Origin: an uncultured Pseudomonadota bacterium
GTDB lineage: Bacteria > Pseudomonadota > Alphaproteobacteria > UBA9219
NCBI GenBank assembly: GCA_903869345.1
Contig: CAIPYM010000053.1
Coordinates: 1-64,000 of the forward strand
DNA length: 64,000 nt
Direction: 5' to 3'
Position numbers and translations under genes: made by a program. This document shows positions 46,147-55,671 of this stretch, piece after piece (position 1 is the stretch's first letter; each line of letters opens with the position of its first letter). Below the pieces are notes generated by a model. That model did not search any database and was not told the origin of the DNA. It was given only the letters and a program-made list of their open reading frames with translations.

Positions 46147-46970
46147 GGGGTCAAGGTCGGCACAAAATCGGGGTACGGCACATCAACGTGGCGATCCAGG
46201 CCAAGGGCCGTCAGCGAAATGTAGCCAGCTGCAAGAGCTTCGCGTTCACTGCCAGGGGGTGGTGGGGGACAGCGATGGCCAACCATCAGCCAATAATAGG
46301 ATTGGCCACGGGGATTCTTGTTCTCCTCAACCACCACCCCTGAGATGTTCCCTCGTTCCTGGTGGCGGCTCCAACGAAAGCCCTTGATGGCTTCAGGAGA
46401 ACAGTCCGGGAAATTTACGCTTAGGCATGTGTCCTTCGGCCATGCCTGCCGGATAAGGTGGTGAAGGGCACAATGAGTCCACGCCTGAGCCGTCTTTAAG
46501 AAGGCGGGATTTCGTTTGGCATACCGTTGGCTGAGGGCGATTCCGGGCACGCCCAGCATCAAGCTTACAAGCACGGCTCCGACAGTCCCCGAGGGCGTGT
46601 AATCATCGCCCATGTTTGCGCCGTCGTTGATGCCCGAAAGGATCAGGGTGGGCGGCAAGTCTTTCATCACATGGTTGATCGCCAACGCCACACAATCGCC
46701 CGGCGTGCCCGTCACGGCCCAACGCCGAGGCCCCCCTTTGTTTAACAGAAAAAGGGGTCTTGTGGTGGTGATGGCTTGGCTGGCTCCGCTTTGGTCATGG
46801 TCGGGCGCGACAACCCACACGTCGTCGGCAAACGCGTGGGCGATTTCCTCCAGCATCGAAAGACCTGGAGCCTCAATGCCGTCATCGTTGGTGATGAGCA
46901 CCCGAGGAAGTTTTTCGCGGAGCGAATCACCGGGCAAAAGCGGCGGAGCAAAGGAAGGGGGGGATATCAT
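46143..46970 (-). CDS. surE: 5'/3'-nucleotidase SurE
   Basis: Metal-dependent phosphatase acting on nucleoside monophosphates, linked to stationary-phase survival. 275 residues. Signature LITNDDGIEAPGLSML, DHDQSGASQAIT, GTPGDCVALAINH and SGINDGANMGDDYTPSGTVGA, which hold the metal and phosphate ligands. An unusual N-terminal extension of about 20 residues precedes VLITNDDG. Upstream partner of the DUF1491 gene. Confidence 0.94.
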   Translation of the reverse strand: MISPPSFAPPLLPGDSLREKLPRVLITNDDGIEAPGLSMLEEIAHAFADDVWVVAPDHDQSGASQAITTTRPLFLLNKGGPRRWAVTGTPGDCVALAINHVMKDLPPTLILSGINDGANMGDDYTPSGTVGAVLVSLMLGVPGIALSQRYAKRNPAFLKTAQAWTHCALHHLIRQAWPKDTCLSVNFPDCSPEAIKGFRWSRHQERGNISGVVVEENKNPRGQSYYWLMVGHRCPPPPPGSEREALAAGYISLTALGLDRHVDVPYPDFVPTLTP

Positions 46971-47010
46971 GGGGAATCAATCCTTTTTGTCGTCGCATCT
47001 CTTTTTCCCC

Positions 47011-47090
47011 GTCACCCCGGCGAAAGCCGGGGTTCCTGGTTCATCTGTCACGGAAAACGGCTCTGGATCCCGGCTTTCGCCGGGATGACG
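47011..47090. repeat. Family A repeat pair between surE and clpX
   Basis: Two perfect 8-bp-stem hairpins: ACCCCGGCGAAAGCCGGGGT (47014-47033) and ATCCCGGCTTTCGCCGGGAT (47067-47086). Lies at the 3' end of clpX and upstream of surE, both on the - strand. Confidence 0.88.
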
Positions 47091-47159
47091 GGGGAGAGGG
47101 CCGGGTTGAGAAACAGGGTCATGTTATGTTGTGCCGCAGTATCCCCTTTTTCTTCCGCC

Positions 47160-48431
47160 CTACGCCTGCGCCAAACGCTGCGCGGGCTTGCGGTCGCTGT
47201 GCACGAGCAGGGGCGGGACCTTGCCTTCGACCACGTCGCGGTTGACGACGACTTTTTCAAGCCCCGCCGTACCGGGAAGATCGAACATGGATTCCAAGAG
47301 GACGTTTTCGAGAATGGACCGCAGACCCCGCGCCCCGGATTTCCGCAGGATAGCTTTTTGCGCAATCGACTTAAGGCCGTCCTCGGTCACTTCCAGATTC
47401 ACGTTTTCCATCTCAAAGAGGCGCTGGAACTGCTTCACAATCGCGTTCTTGGGGCGAACGAGAATGTCCACCAGCGCGGCCTCGTCCAAATCGGCCAACG
47501 TTGCGACCACGGGCAAGCGCCCAATGAACTCGGGGATCAGGCCGAATTTGAGCAAGTCATCGGGCTCCACGTCGCGCAAAACGTCGCCCACGCGCCGATC
47601 ATCCGGCCCGCGCACGTCCGCGCCGAAGCCAATGGACGAACCGCGCCCGCGCGCGGCCACGATTTTATCGAGCCCGGCGAACGCGCCTCCGCAAATGAAC
47701 AGAATGTTCGTCGTGTCCACTTGCAGGAATTCTTGCTGCGGGTGCTTACGTCCACCCTGCGGGGGGACCGAAGCCACCGTGCCTTCCATGATCTTCAAGA
47801 GCGCCTGTTGAACGCCCTCCCCCGACACGTCCCGCGTGATCGAGGGGTTGTCGGATTTGCGGCTGATCTTATCGATTTCGTCAATGTAGACGATGCCGCG
47901 CTGCGCCCGCTCCACGTTGTAGTCCGAGGCCTGCAGCAGCTTGAGGATGATGTTTTCGACGTCCTCGCCAACGTACCCGGCTTCGGTAAGCGTGGTCGCA
48001 TCCGCCATGGTGAAGGGCACGTCAATGATTCGGGCGAGAGTCTGCGCCAGCAGAGTCTTGCCGCATCCCGTCGGACCGATCAGCAAGATGTTTGATTTGG
48101 CAAGTTCCACGTCGCTGCTGCGTGAGCCGTGCGCGAGCCGCTTGTAATGGTTGTGCACGGCGACGGACAGAACGCGCTTGGCGTGTTCCTGGCCCACGAC
48201 GTAGTCATCCAAGACGGTCTTGATGTCGCGGGGCGTAGGGACGCCATCGCGCGATTTCACAAGCGTTGTCTTGCTTTCTTCGCGGATGATGTCGGTGCAG
48301 AGCTCGACGCATTCATCGCAGATGAACACCGTCGGGCCCGCGATGAGCTTGCGGACCTCGTGCTGGCTCTTGCCGCAGAAGGAGCAGTAGAGCGTGCTCT
48401 TGGCGTCGCCGCCTGTCGTCTTTGCCGTCAT
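47160..48431 (-). CDS. clpX: ATP-dependent Clp protease ATP-binding subunit ClpX
   Basis: AAA+ unfoldase that feeds ClpP. 423 residues from ATG 48431 with GAGGGG upstream. N-terminal zinc domain with Cys16, Cys19, Cys38 and Cys41 (CSFCG...CDEC), Walker [16 protein letters not shown], Walker [11 protein letters not shown], the pore loop region around GYVGEDVEN and the [11 protein letters not shown] sensor 2. clpP, normally adjacent, is not in the window; the gene stands alone. Confidence 0.97.
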   Translation of the reverse strand: MTAKTTGGDAKSTLYCSFCGKSQHEVRKLIAGPTVFICDECVELCTDIIREESKTTLVKSRDGVPTPRDIKTVLDDYVVGQEHAKRVLSVAVHNHYKRLAHGSRSSDVELAKSNILLIGPTGCGKTLLAQTLARIIDVPFTMADATTLTEAGYVGEDVENIILKLLQASDYNVERAQRGIVYIDEIDKISRKSDNPSITRDVSGEGVQQALLKIMEGTVASVPPQGGRKHPQQEFLQVDTTNILFICGGAFAGLDKIVAARGRGSSIGFGADVRGPDDRRVGDVLRDVEPDDLLKFGLIPEFIGRLPVVATLADLDEAALVDILVRPKNAIVKQFQRLFEMENVNLEVTEDGLKSIAQKAILRKSGARGLRSILENVLLESMFDLPGTAGLEKVVVNRDVVEGKVPPLLVHSDRKPAQRLAQA

Positions 48432-48592
48432 ACCCCTCAACGCCTCCCACCGGACCGAGCCCGAGGACCACACTCGCCAAAGCCCCTGACCCGAGTCTTA
48501 ACCGTTGGACCCGTCCGCCGTCAATCAAAAGGCTCAAAAAGTGCTCTTCCTCTCAACGATCCCAACGGGAACCCTGGAAGGGCCGTCATCTG

Positions 48593-49750
48593 CTACGTGG
48601 CGTTCCACCCGGCCAGCCAACGCTCAAAGGCGTCGGGAGGAATCGGAGGGCTCATGTAGATACCCTGGGCAAAATCGCAGCCACGCGCGGCAAGCTGACT
48701 CCAAATCTCCTCGTTTTCGACGCCCTCGGCGATGATTCGGAGCCCCAGGTTATGCCCAAGATCGATAATGGCCTTCACAATCACGGCGCAATCGGGATGG
48801 TCCACCATGCCCATGACGAAGCTTTTATCAATCTTCATTTCGCTAAAGGGCATACGTTGGAGTTCGCGCAGCGACGAGTGCCCCGTGCCGAAATCATCCA
48901 CCGACACGCCGATGTTGCGCAAACGCATGCGCAACAAGACGTCCATGGTGCGCGTGACGTCGCGCATGGCCTCAGTTTCCGTGACTTCAATGACCAAGCT
49001 TTCCGGGTGGACGTTGTTCTGCAGACACTGGGACGCGATTCGATCCGGAAGCCCGAGCTCCAAAAGGGACGAGGCGGTGACGTTGATCGACACCGTCAGA
49101 GAATACCCCGCCCTGTCCCACGCGGCGGATTGCCGCACGGCCGACGTGATGGCGAACTCGGTCAGAGGCTGCATGAGGCCTTCTTGGGTGATTTGATCCA
49201 AGAAGGAATCCGGCGCGAGAATGCCGCGCGTGGGGTGATTCCACCGCATCAGGGCTTCGGCCCCTTTGACGCTCCGGGTCGCGATGTTGACGACCGGTTG
49301 GTAGTACAAGAGGAACTCGCCCGACGCGATGGCTTGGGCCAGACGCGACTCGCCGCTCGACCGCGCAGGGGCGAGGGCAGGCGGTTCAGCTATTTGATCC
49401 AGGAGGGTGCGTAACGCCCCAACATCAATAGGTTTTTCAAGGGTCGCTACAACGTTCAGCCCATGAGCATTGCCCAAGCGTCGTGCACTGCTCAAAACCC
49501 GCGCGTCACTTCCGCTCATCAAGGCAATTTTGGATTCACGCACATGATCGCTGAGGAGCCGTAACAGCTCGACGCCGTCGGTGCCCGGCATCATCAAATC
49601 CAGAAGAATCACGTCCGGCACGGCGCGAAGAACCTCACCCGCGACCCTTGCAGGATCCGAGATCGTTGTGACGTCAAAGCCCTTCTTTTCAGCAACCTCC
49701 GCGATCATCGCGCACAGGTCTTCTTCGTCATCAATGACAAGTAGGCGCAT
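48593..49750 (-). CDS. Response regulator with EAL domain, c-di-GMP phosphodiesterase
   Basis: 385 residues. Receiver domain about 1-115: acidic pair DDEED (8-12 region), phospho-acceptor Asp in VILLDLMMPG, Ser in LMSGSD and Lys in TLEKPID. EAL domain about 130-380: KGAEALMRWNHP, SINVTASSL, EVTETEAM, DDFGTGHSS, MKIDKSF, AEGVENEE and the QG of CDFAQGIYMSPPI; the metal and catalytic residues are all present, so it should be active in lowering c-di-GMP. No histidine kinase is adjacent. Confidence 0.92.
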   Translation of the reverse strand: MRLLVIDDEEDLCAMIAEVAEKKGFDVTTISDPARVAGEVLRAVPDVILLDLMMPGTDGVELLRLLSDHVRESKIALMSGSDARVLSSARRLGNAHGLNVVATLEKPIDVGALRTLLDQIAEPPALAPARSSGESRLAQAIASGEFLLYYQPVVNIATRSVKGAEALMRWNHPTRGILAPDSFLDQITQEGLMQPLTEFAITSAVRQSAAWDRAGYSLTVSINVTASSLLELGLPDRIASQCLQNNVHPESLVIEVTETEAMRDVTRTMDVLLRMRLRNIGVSVDDFGTGHSSLRELQRMPFSEMKIDKSFVMGMVDHPDCAVIVKAIIDLGHNLGLRIIAEGVENEEIWSQLAARGCDFAQGIYMSPPIPPDAFERWLAGWNAT

Positions 49751-49848
49751 AGGGACGGTCCTGGAGAATCAGAGGCGGGGTGGACACGAAGGCAGACGCA
49801 TAGTGCGCCCTCTCGCGTGGGGCTTCAACGTGTTGTTAACGCTATTTT

Positions 49849-51219
49849 TCACGGCGCGGGACAGAGAAAACCCACCTTCGCCCGCAGGTACGCGGCGAGG
49901 TCAGTGGCCGGGATATCGGCCTGAGTCTTTTGGGCCAGGTCTTTGACGGCCACAACGCCTCGGGTGGCCTCGGCGCTGCCCAAAATCACGACAAACGGGA
50001 TGCCCAGCTTGTCGGCGCGGCGGAGTTGCTTGTCGAGCTTCGTGCCCTCCAGGTGCGTCTCCACATTCAGCCCCGCGCGGCGAAGCTCGGCCCCAAGAGC
50101 CAGGCACGCCGGGCGAAGCGCGGGCTCAACTTGGGCGATCAGCACGTGCGTGCCCTCGGTGACAGAATCCGGCGGCAACGCTCCGATGCTGCGAAGCTGC
50201 TCGAACAGCCGCGTCGCGCCGATGGAGATCCCAACCCCCGGCAGACGGGAGCGCGTGTAGTACCCCGCGAGGTCCTCGTACCGCCCGCCCGAGCAGATGC
50301 TGCCAAAGCCAGGATGGTTGTCCAGAAACGTCTCGTAGACCGTGCCCGTGTAGTAATCGAGCCCCCGAGCAATGCGGAGATCCAACCGCACGCGCCCCTC
50401 GGGAACGCCCAGTGCCTTCAGCGCAATCCCCATGGCGGCCACTTCCTGCACGCCTTCGGTGTAAAGAGGCTGATTGAGGGCCAGCGACTGCAGAGCCCGC
50501 GTGACCTCGTCCGAGGTGCCCTCCAAGGTCACCAGCCGTCCCAACGGTTCGGCCAGCTCCGTCCGCCCAAGGGCCGCAAGGGATTCCCGCAGCCCCTCCA
50601 TCCCCGTCTTGTCCAGCTTATCAATCGCCCGCAGAATGGGCTCTTGCGCCTCCGGCCCCACCGCGCCGTGCGCCTCCAGAAACCCGCGCAGCACTTTGCG
50701 GTTGCTGAAATGGATCGTGAAAGGCGGCAAGCTCAGGTCCGTAAAAATCCCGACGATGATCGCGGGGATTTCAGCATCGTGCAGCGGATCGAGCGCGTCC
50801 TTGCCAATCACGTCAATGTCGCACTGGGTAAACTCCCGCTCCCGCCCCAGCTGGGGACGCTCCCCCCGGTAAACGCGCTGAATCTGGTAGCGCCGAAAGG
50901 GAAACGCCAGGTCGCGCTCGTGCATCGCCACGTACCGAGCGAGCGGGACCGTCAGGTCAAACCGCAGCGCAAGCTCGGGCGCGTGCCCCTGCTGCAACGC
51001 CCCCGTGGACTGCACAAAGTACACCTGCTTTTCCGTCTCACCGCCCGATTTGGTGAGCAACACATCTTTCATCTCAAAGACCGGCGTTTCGATGGGGCCG
51101 AACCCAAAGCGCTCAAACCCCTTGCGGATCACGTCCAGCATGCGTTGAAACTGCCGCTGCTCGCGGGGGAGGAGCTCAAGCGTGCCCGAGGGAATCCGAG
51201 GAGCAATCAGCGGCGGCAT
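49849..51219 (-). CDS. hisS: Histidyl-tRNA synthetase
   Basis: Class II synthetase charging tRNA-His. 456 residues. Motif 2 region FRRYQIQRVYRGERPQLGREREF followed by TQCDIDVIG, the HisA-type RGLDYYTGTVYE, GGRYEDLAGYY and motif 3 GVGISIGATRLFEQL. The C-terminal anticodon-binding domain holds LDKQLRRADKLGIPFVVILG. AAGGG precedes the ATG by eight bases. Confidence 0.96.
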   Translation of the reverse strand: MPPLIAPRIPSGTLELLPREQRQFQRMLDVIRKGFERFGFGPIETPVFEMKDVLLTKSGGETEKQVYFVQSTGALQQGHAPELALRFDLTVPLARYVAMHERDLAFPFRRYQIQRVYRGERPQLGREREFTQCDIDVIGKDALDPLHDAEIPAIIVGIFTDLSLPPFTIHFSNRKVLRGFLEAHGAVGPEAQEPILRAIDKLDKTGMEGLRESLAALGRTELAEPLGRLVTLEGTSDEVTRALQSLALNQPLYTEGVQEVAAMGIALKALGVPEGRVRLDLRIARGLDYYTGTVYETFLDNHPGFGSICSGGRYEDLAGYYTRSRLPGVGISIGATRLFEQLRSIGALPPDSVTEGTHVLIAQVEPALRPACLALGAELRRAGLNVETHLEGTKLDKQLRRADKLGIPFVVILGSAEATRGVVAVKDLAQKTQADIPATDLAAYLRAKVGFLCPAP

Positions 51220-51404
51220 AGCGAAAACGCACCCTTTCGTGGGGGAAAACGAGGCCAGGACCTTCCACTTATAGCCGACCTAAGTGGAAAAAATCCACGG
51301 CCTGACACGGTCTGAAGGCGTTCAAGAGGCTTGTCGAACCAAGGGTTGATCGCCAAAATGCCGTCTTTTCGCCCTCTAGGACGTTTGTGAAGGATCCTTT
51401 CACG

Positions 51405-53165
51405 ATGTCTCCCCCCCCGGATCGCCTTCGTGCGTTGCACGAACACCTGATGATCGCGACCTTGATCGCGACCGATTACGTGGCGCCCCACAAAGCGGAG
51501 GCGCTGGCCAGGTCCCTTGCGGAATCGGCAGCGGATTCCGAGGGCTTCTGCGATGACCAAGTCCTCTTCGACGCCCACGGGTACGCGCTCAACCTCCTGC
51601 TGTTTCAGCCCTCACCGAGCGGCCAGAGGGCGGTTGACCGTGCGCGTCGTCAGGGACGGTTTCAGACCCCCGAGGACCAGGAGGCCGCTGACCTTCTGTC
51701 CTCGTCCACGTTTCGCCTGATTCAGCTGGAGGCCCCTTTAGGCAACGAAAAATTCCGTGCCCGTGATCTTGTGGACGGAGAGAGCCTTGTCTTTTGCGAT
51801 CTCCGGGAAGCCCCTCATGCCCCGATGGAAGGAGCCTGGGCGTTGAACGGCTGTAGGTTCGAAGGACTCTTTTTGGCAACAGGTTTTCTCACCCCGCTCA
51901 GCGATGCGATGTTGGAAGCGGCGAGGCCCTTTGTCGTGCCGGGGCAAGGGCTCAAAAATCCCGAGCGCTGCGCGGAAACCCTGGCCCGCGTCTACCTGCA
52001 CGCGATGAACGCAGCGTTGGCGCACACGTTTCCGTTTACGGCAGCGGATGGCCCCCTTCACGTGATCGCCCTGCGGTGGGCCGAGGCCACCACGTTGCCG
52101 GAGCCAACGCCAAACGATCTGACGATTCTTCGCTTGGTCACCGACTCGCACGCTATTTTTGAGACCTTGGCGGGTCTGCATGCCGGACACGCGCTGAACC
52201 AGCCGGGGCATGCCGCCGCTTACGAACGCGTTCTGGTGATCCAGCTGGAAACCGTCCACCGCCGCACCCTTTTGGGGCTTCACCTGGAGCTGGAGACTCT
52301 GGAGATTCTGACCGCCCATCTTCGCCAGGGCATCGCGCAGGGCCACCTCCCTCCGGAATGCGAATCGTTGTTTGTCCGCGCCTGCCAACGCGCGCGATTG
52401 GCTGTCTCGGCCAAAGCCCCAAACGTCCCGAATCGCGATGGGCTGGACAAGGTTCTCATGCGCATTCAAGCGTTGCGTAGCAAGACGTTGGACCAGGGGT
52501 GTACCGAGGAGGAGGCCCTGGCCGCCGCCGATAAAGTCGCCGAACTGCTCGAGCGTTACGGCCTGTCGCTCAGCGCGATGGACCTTCACGAGCAAAGCTG
52601 CGGCAGTGAAGGTTTTGAAACGGATCGCCGCCGCCCCAACGCGTTCGATCAGTGCGTTTCGATCCTCGCCGAATTTTGTGATTGCCGAACGTGGACGGAA
52701 CGCACGGTCTCGGGGTGTTTGCGGCACGTCGTGTTCGGTCTTCCCGCCGACGTTGCGGGCGCTCGCTGCCTTTACGAAAAAGTCGACAAGGCTTTTGAAA
52801 CGGAAACGCGGGCGTTCAAACAAGGGAAGCTTTACAGCCAGCACCCGTCCTCGCACCGTCGCACCGCCACCACATCGTTTCAGGCGGGTCTGCAGCAGGG
52901 AATTTGCTCCAAACTTCGGGCCCTGAAAACGGCCCGGACACGAGCATGCCTCACGACAACAGGGCGCGACCTGGTGCCGGTGAAGGAGGACATCATCGCG
53001 GACGAGATGTCCGCCCTCGGCCTGAACCTGACGTTTAAAACAGTCCGAGCCTCCCGTGTGCTCGGCAAGGCCTACCACCTGGGCCGCGTCATCGGCGAAA
53101 ACCTGGCGTGGGACGACAAAATCAACGATCACCCCGAGGGCTATAGCCGACCTCTAACAAAATGA
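51405..53165 (+). CDS. DUF2786 domain-containing protein of unknown function
   Basis: 586 residues. The N-terminal ~340 residues are mostly helical and unlike anything I recognise. Residues about 345-398 form a DUF2786 domain (KVLMRIQALRSKTLDQGCTE and following EALAAADKVAELLERYGLSL), followed by the DUF7168-like C-terminal part (about 400-560, with DQCVSILAEFCDCRTWTERT). DUF2786 occurs in phage and plasmid proteins and in housekeeping neighbourhoods; its role is not established. ATG at 51405 is chosen over a GTG six codons earlier. Divergent from hisS. Confidence 0.7.
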   Translation: MSPPPDRLRALHEHLMIATLIATDYVAPHKAEALARSLAESAADSEGFCDDQVLFDAHGYALNLLLFQPSPSGQRAVDRARRQGRFQTPEDQEAADLLSSSTFRLIQLEAPLGNEKFRARDLVDGESLVFCDLREAPHAPMEGAWALNGCRFEGLFLATGFLTPLSDAMLEAARPFVVPGQGLKNPERCAETLARVYLHAMNAALAHTFPFTAADGPLHVIALRWAEATTLPEPTPNDLTILRLVTDSHAIFETLAGLHAGHALNQPGHAAAYERVLVIQLETVHRRTLLGLHLELETLEILTAHLRQGIAQGHLPPECESLFVRACQRARLAVSAKAPNVPNRDGLDKVLMRIQALRSKTLDQGCTEEEALAAADKVAELLERYGLSLSAMDLHEQSCGSEGFETDRRRPNAFDQCVSILAEFCDCRTWTERTVSGCLRHVVFGLPADVAGARCLYEKVDKAFETETRAFKQGKLYSQHPSSHRRTATTSFQAGLQQGICSKLRALKTARTRACLTTTGRDLVPVKEDIIADEMSALGLNLTFKTVRASRVLGKAYHLGRVIGENLAWDDKINDHPEGYSRPLTK

Positions 53166-53235
53166 TGCCTGGATTTTCGAGCACAAAAGTTGAGGAAGGC
53201 ACGGCGCGACTCCCTCAACTGCCCACCCCAAAAAT

Positions 53236-54195
53236 TCACAGTCCCGTCAGGTACGCGGTGAGGGTCCGGCCCACGGCTTCTAAGCTGGTTGTCGAGCACT
53301 TGTCCGGTGTGTCGGCGGTCGTGTTGTAGAAAGGCTCATAGTCAAAATCAATGACAAGGAACGCAGGGATTCCGGCCTGGATCAACGGCACGTGATCATC
53401 GTTGATCGGGAACCGCGTAGGCTTGAGGGTGAAGGCCGAGGGCGCGAGTCGCGTGCCAATGTCCCAAAAGCGACGTGTCTCCTTGGGCGCGGCCTGCAGC
53501 GAATGTCCCTCGGGCCGTAGGGCCAGGTCACGGTCGCAAACCATGTCCACCACCACCGCGCCTTCGGGCCGTTGGCCCGTGGGGTAAAGGGCGTCCAGCT
53601 GCTCGTGGGCGAACAGTGTGGACCCCAGGGGGCTCCAATGTGGGTCCCCGGCTCCCAACGCTGCGGGGCCCTCTTCCCCATCGAAGAAGACGAAATCCAC
53701 CCCCACGGTGAGCGGTTTGGGCAAGGCGTGCAGGACACGCAGCGTTTCCAGAAGAACCGCCACGCCCGAGCCGCCGTTGTTCGCGCCAGGCATGGGAGCG
53801 TCCGGGGTACGCTTGTCCCGGTAGGCTCGGACGATGCTGTCATAGTGCGTGGCGAGGATGATGCGGCGCGGAGCCTCAGGATTCCAGCGTCCGATGAGAT
53901 TCACAAGCGAACGCACGGTGCCGTCCGCCGTCGTGATCGTGCCTTTTTGAAAGAGAGGCTCAGCGATTCCGGCGGTTCTGAGGACCGCCACAATAAAGTC
54001 TCGTGCCTTTGCAAGCCCTGGGGTTCCCTCGGCTCGGGGGCCAAAGGCGACAAGAGTTTGGATGTCCTTCAGGGCTCGGGCTCCGTTCCAGGAGACGCTG
54101 ACGTCGTCCGCGCGCGCTTCGTTTGAAATTCCTCCCAGGCTAAGAAGGACCATGAGAACGTTCAGTCCCGATCCAAAGGAGAAACGCTTTTTCAT
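53236..54195 (-). CDS. M28 family, glutaminyl-cyclase-like protein, probably inactive
   Basis: 319 residues with a signal peptide (KKRFSFGSGLNVLMVLLSLG; cleavage near ARA). The fold is M28: His117 in LATHYDS, FFDGEEG with Glu174/Glu175, Asp217 in VVVDMVCD and INDDHVPL. The block DPHWSPLGSTLFAHEQLDAL resembles glutaminyl cyclases, which make N-terminal pyroglutamate in the periplasm. Two expected metal ligands are Asn: the bridging Asp reads GANNGGSG (Asn140) and the last His reads FYNTTADT (Asn291). Either the protein has lost catalysis or it uses an altered site. The frame is open upstream into a coiled-coil gene, but ATG 54195 gives the clean signal peptide. Confidence 0.8.
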   Translation of the reverse strand: MKKRFSFGSGLNVLMVLLSLGGISNEARADDVSVSWNGARALKDIQTLVAFGPRAEGTPGLAKARDFIVAVLRTAGIAEPLFQKGTITTADGTVRSLVNLIGRWNPEAPRRIILATHYDSIVRAYRDKRTPDAPMPGANNGGSGVAVLLETLRVLHALPKPLTVGVDFVFFDGEEGPAALGAGDPHWSPLGSTLFAHEQLDALYPTGQRPEGAVVVDMVCDRDLALRPEGHSLQAAPKETRRFWDIGTRLAPSAFTLKPTRFPINDDHVPLIQAGIPAFLVIDFDYEPFYNTTADTPDKCSTTSLEAVGRTLTAYLTGL

Positions 54196-54247
54196 GGATG
54201 GAATCTTTCTTCCCTCGCGTGTCGGGTGATACGTCTTTTCCAAAACC

Positions 54248-54826
54248 CTACCGTTGGTATTCCAAGGGGATTTGGTCAAGTTGGCGTTTGAGTTCATCCA
54301 GGTTAGCGGAAACGGTTTCGTTGCTATGAACACCCGCGCCGGATTGCTGTTCCCACCAGGCCATTTCCGCTTCGATTTTTTGCGCTTCGGAACGGTACGT
54401 TGCCGCCTTTTCGTTGATTTCAATTTCTTTGGCTTGGTCTTGTTGTTGATCATACTCCTTCCTATCAGCTTCTTTTTTGGCCTCGTCTGCAAGAAATTGT
54501 TCGTGTTTACGTCGAGATTCATTCTGGTAGCGTTTGACGTAGTCGGTCCCTTGTTCGTTGGCCTCAACGAGGAGACCGTGAGCTTTCAATTTTGATTTCT
54601 TGTAACTCTTGAGGTAATTTTCGCCGGTAACGGTCTCGGGAGCGTCGGTTTGAGAGTTTTTATCGCCCGACGCTTGAGTGCGACGGGATTGTTCCCCCAA
54701 CGTGCTCAGGGACAAAACTTCGAACCTTGACGGGGGTAGAGGGGCGGACGACTCGCTACGATCCGGCTTCTCTTCAATCAACGAGCGCGGCATCAAACGG
54801 CTGTTCGGATCGAGGGTGTCGGTCAT
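54248..54826 (-). CDS. Hypothetical coiled-coil protein
   Basis: 192 residues, no cysteine, no membrane segment. Residues about 75-160 are strongly charged and helical (ESRRKHEQFLADEAKKEADR and similar), predicted coiled coil; the N-terminal third is Ser/Pro-rich. Unknown function. AT-rich compared with neighbours, so possibly acquired. Located 52 bases upstream of the M28 gene on the same strand, so the two may be cotranscribed. Confidence 0.55.
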   Translation of the reverse strand: MTDTLDPNSRLMPRSLIEEKPDRSESSAPLPPSRFEVLSLSTLGEQSRRTQASGDKNSQTDAPETVTGENYLKSYKKSKLKAHGLLVEANEQGTDYVKRYQNESRRKHEQFLADEAKKEADRKEYDQQQDQAKEIEINEKAATYRSEAQKIEAEMAWWEQQSGAGVHSNETVSANLDELKRQLDQIPLEYQR

Positions 54827-54878
54827 GGCCTGATTTTATCACGACAGGTTATGGTCTGCGAAGGGGGGGGGCGCGTTC

Positions 54879-55511
54879 CTACGTGTCCCCGTTTTCCGTT
54901 TCGGGGTCCCAAGCATCGCGGCCCAGAACCTGCCGCGCGGTGGTGTACGAAAAGCCCGCGCGGAGGAGAATCCCTGTCTCGCGGCGTAGGCGTTCGGGTG
55001 AAGAATCTCCCTCGCGGAACGGCCCCAAGCGGCGGCGACGCGCGAGGGCGCGGGCGGCCTTGAGCTCGGCGTCTTGGAGGGCCTCGGCGGAATCGGGGGA
55101 ATTTTCCTCCGGGTCCACCGATTCGTTCGCATGATGTGCGAGGGCTTGGCGCACAAGGGGCTCTGCCACCCCGTCGGCCCGCAGACCCGCCGCGATGCGC
55201 TGAGCGGACCGCCCCGCGCGGCGAAGACGGACGACTTTGGCGGCGGCAAAAGAAGCATCGTTCAACACGCCCGCGTCGCGGTAACGCACAATCAAGCTTT
55301 CAATGTGCGCCGCGAGTCTTGCCTGTTCCTCGGTGTCCTCGGCCCAGGTGGGGTGGGCGTGCGCAGCGCGGATCAAGCGGTTTTTGAGGACGCGCCGTAG
55401 ACGGCTTTCGGACGCCGCGAACTTTTCGAGGTAACGCAGCGCGGCCTCGGTCAGCTGCTCGGGCGTCGGGCACGCGACGGACGGGAAACGCCGGGGCGGT
55501 CGGGGACTCAT
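54879..55511 (-). CDS. recX: Regulatory protein RecX
   Basis: 210 residues with the RecX repeat pattern: LTEAALRYLEKFAASESRLRRVL, YRDAGVLNDASFAAAKVVRL and a third unit near LLRAGFSYTTARQVLG. RecX modulates RecA filaments. The Arg/Ala-rich composition is normal for the GC-rich host. Isolated from recA here. Confidence 0.9.
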   Translation of the reverse strand: MSPRPPRRFPSVACPTPEQLTEAALRYLEKFAASESRLRRVLKNRLIRAAHAHPTWAEDTEEQARLAAHIESLIVRYRDAGVLNDASFAAAKVVRLRRAGRSAQRIAAGLRADGVAEPLVRQALAHHANESVDPEENSPDSAEALQDAELKAARALARRRRLGPFREGDSSPERLRRETGILLRAGFSYTTARQVLGRDAWDPETENGDT

Positions 55512-55544
55512 GACTGTTTCACTCTATTCGGCCGAGAGGCCCTG

Positions 55545-55577
55545 AGCTGGATCGCTTCGCTCCGCTCGCGATGACGA
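55545..55577. repeat. Family B half-repeat
   Basis: A single half element (GAGCTGGATCGCTTCGCTCC to CTCGCGATGACG) in the gap between recX and serA. No inverted partner nearby. Confidence 0.6.
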
Positions 55578-55620
55578 CGGAGAGGACAGGACACAAAGGA
55601 GAACTCCTACCGTGCCGCAC

Positions 55621-55661
55621 TATAAAACGCCCCTCACCCCCTTTGCCGAGGGCGAGGGGCG
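55621..55661 (-). terminator. Rho-independent terminator of serA
   Basis: On the - strand, CGCCCCTC (55654-55661) pairs with GAGGGGCG (55628-55635), with an inner CCCT/AGGG stem, followed by GTTTTATA. Lies 11 bases after the serA stop. Confidence 0.8.
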
Positions 55662-55671
55662 GCGTTGGGGG

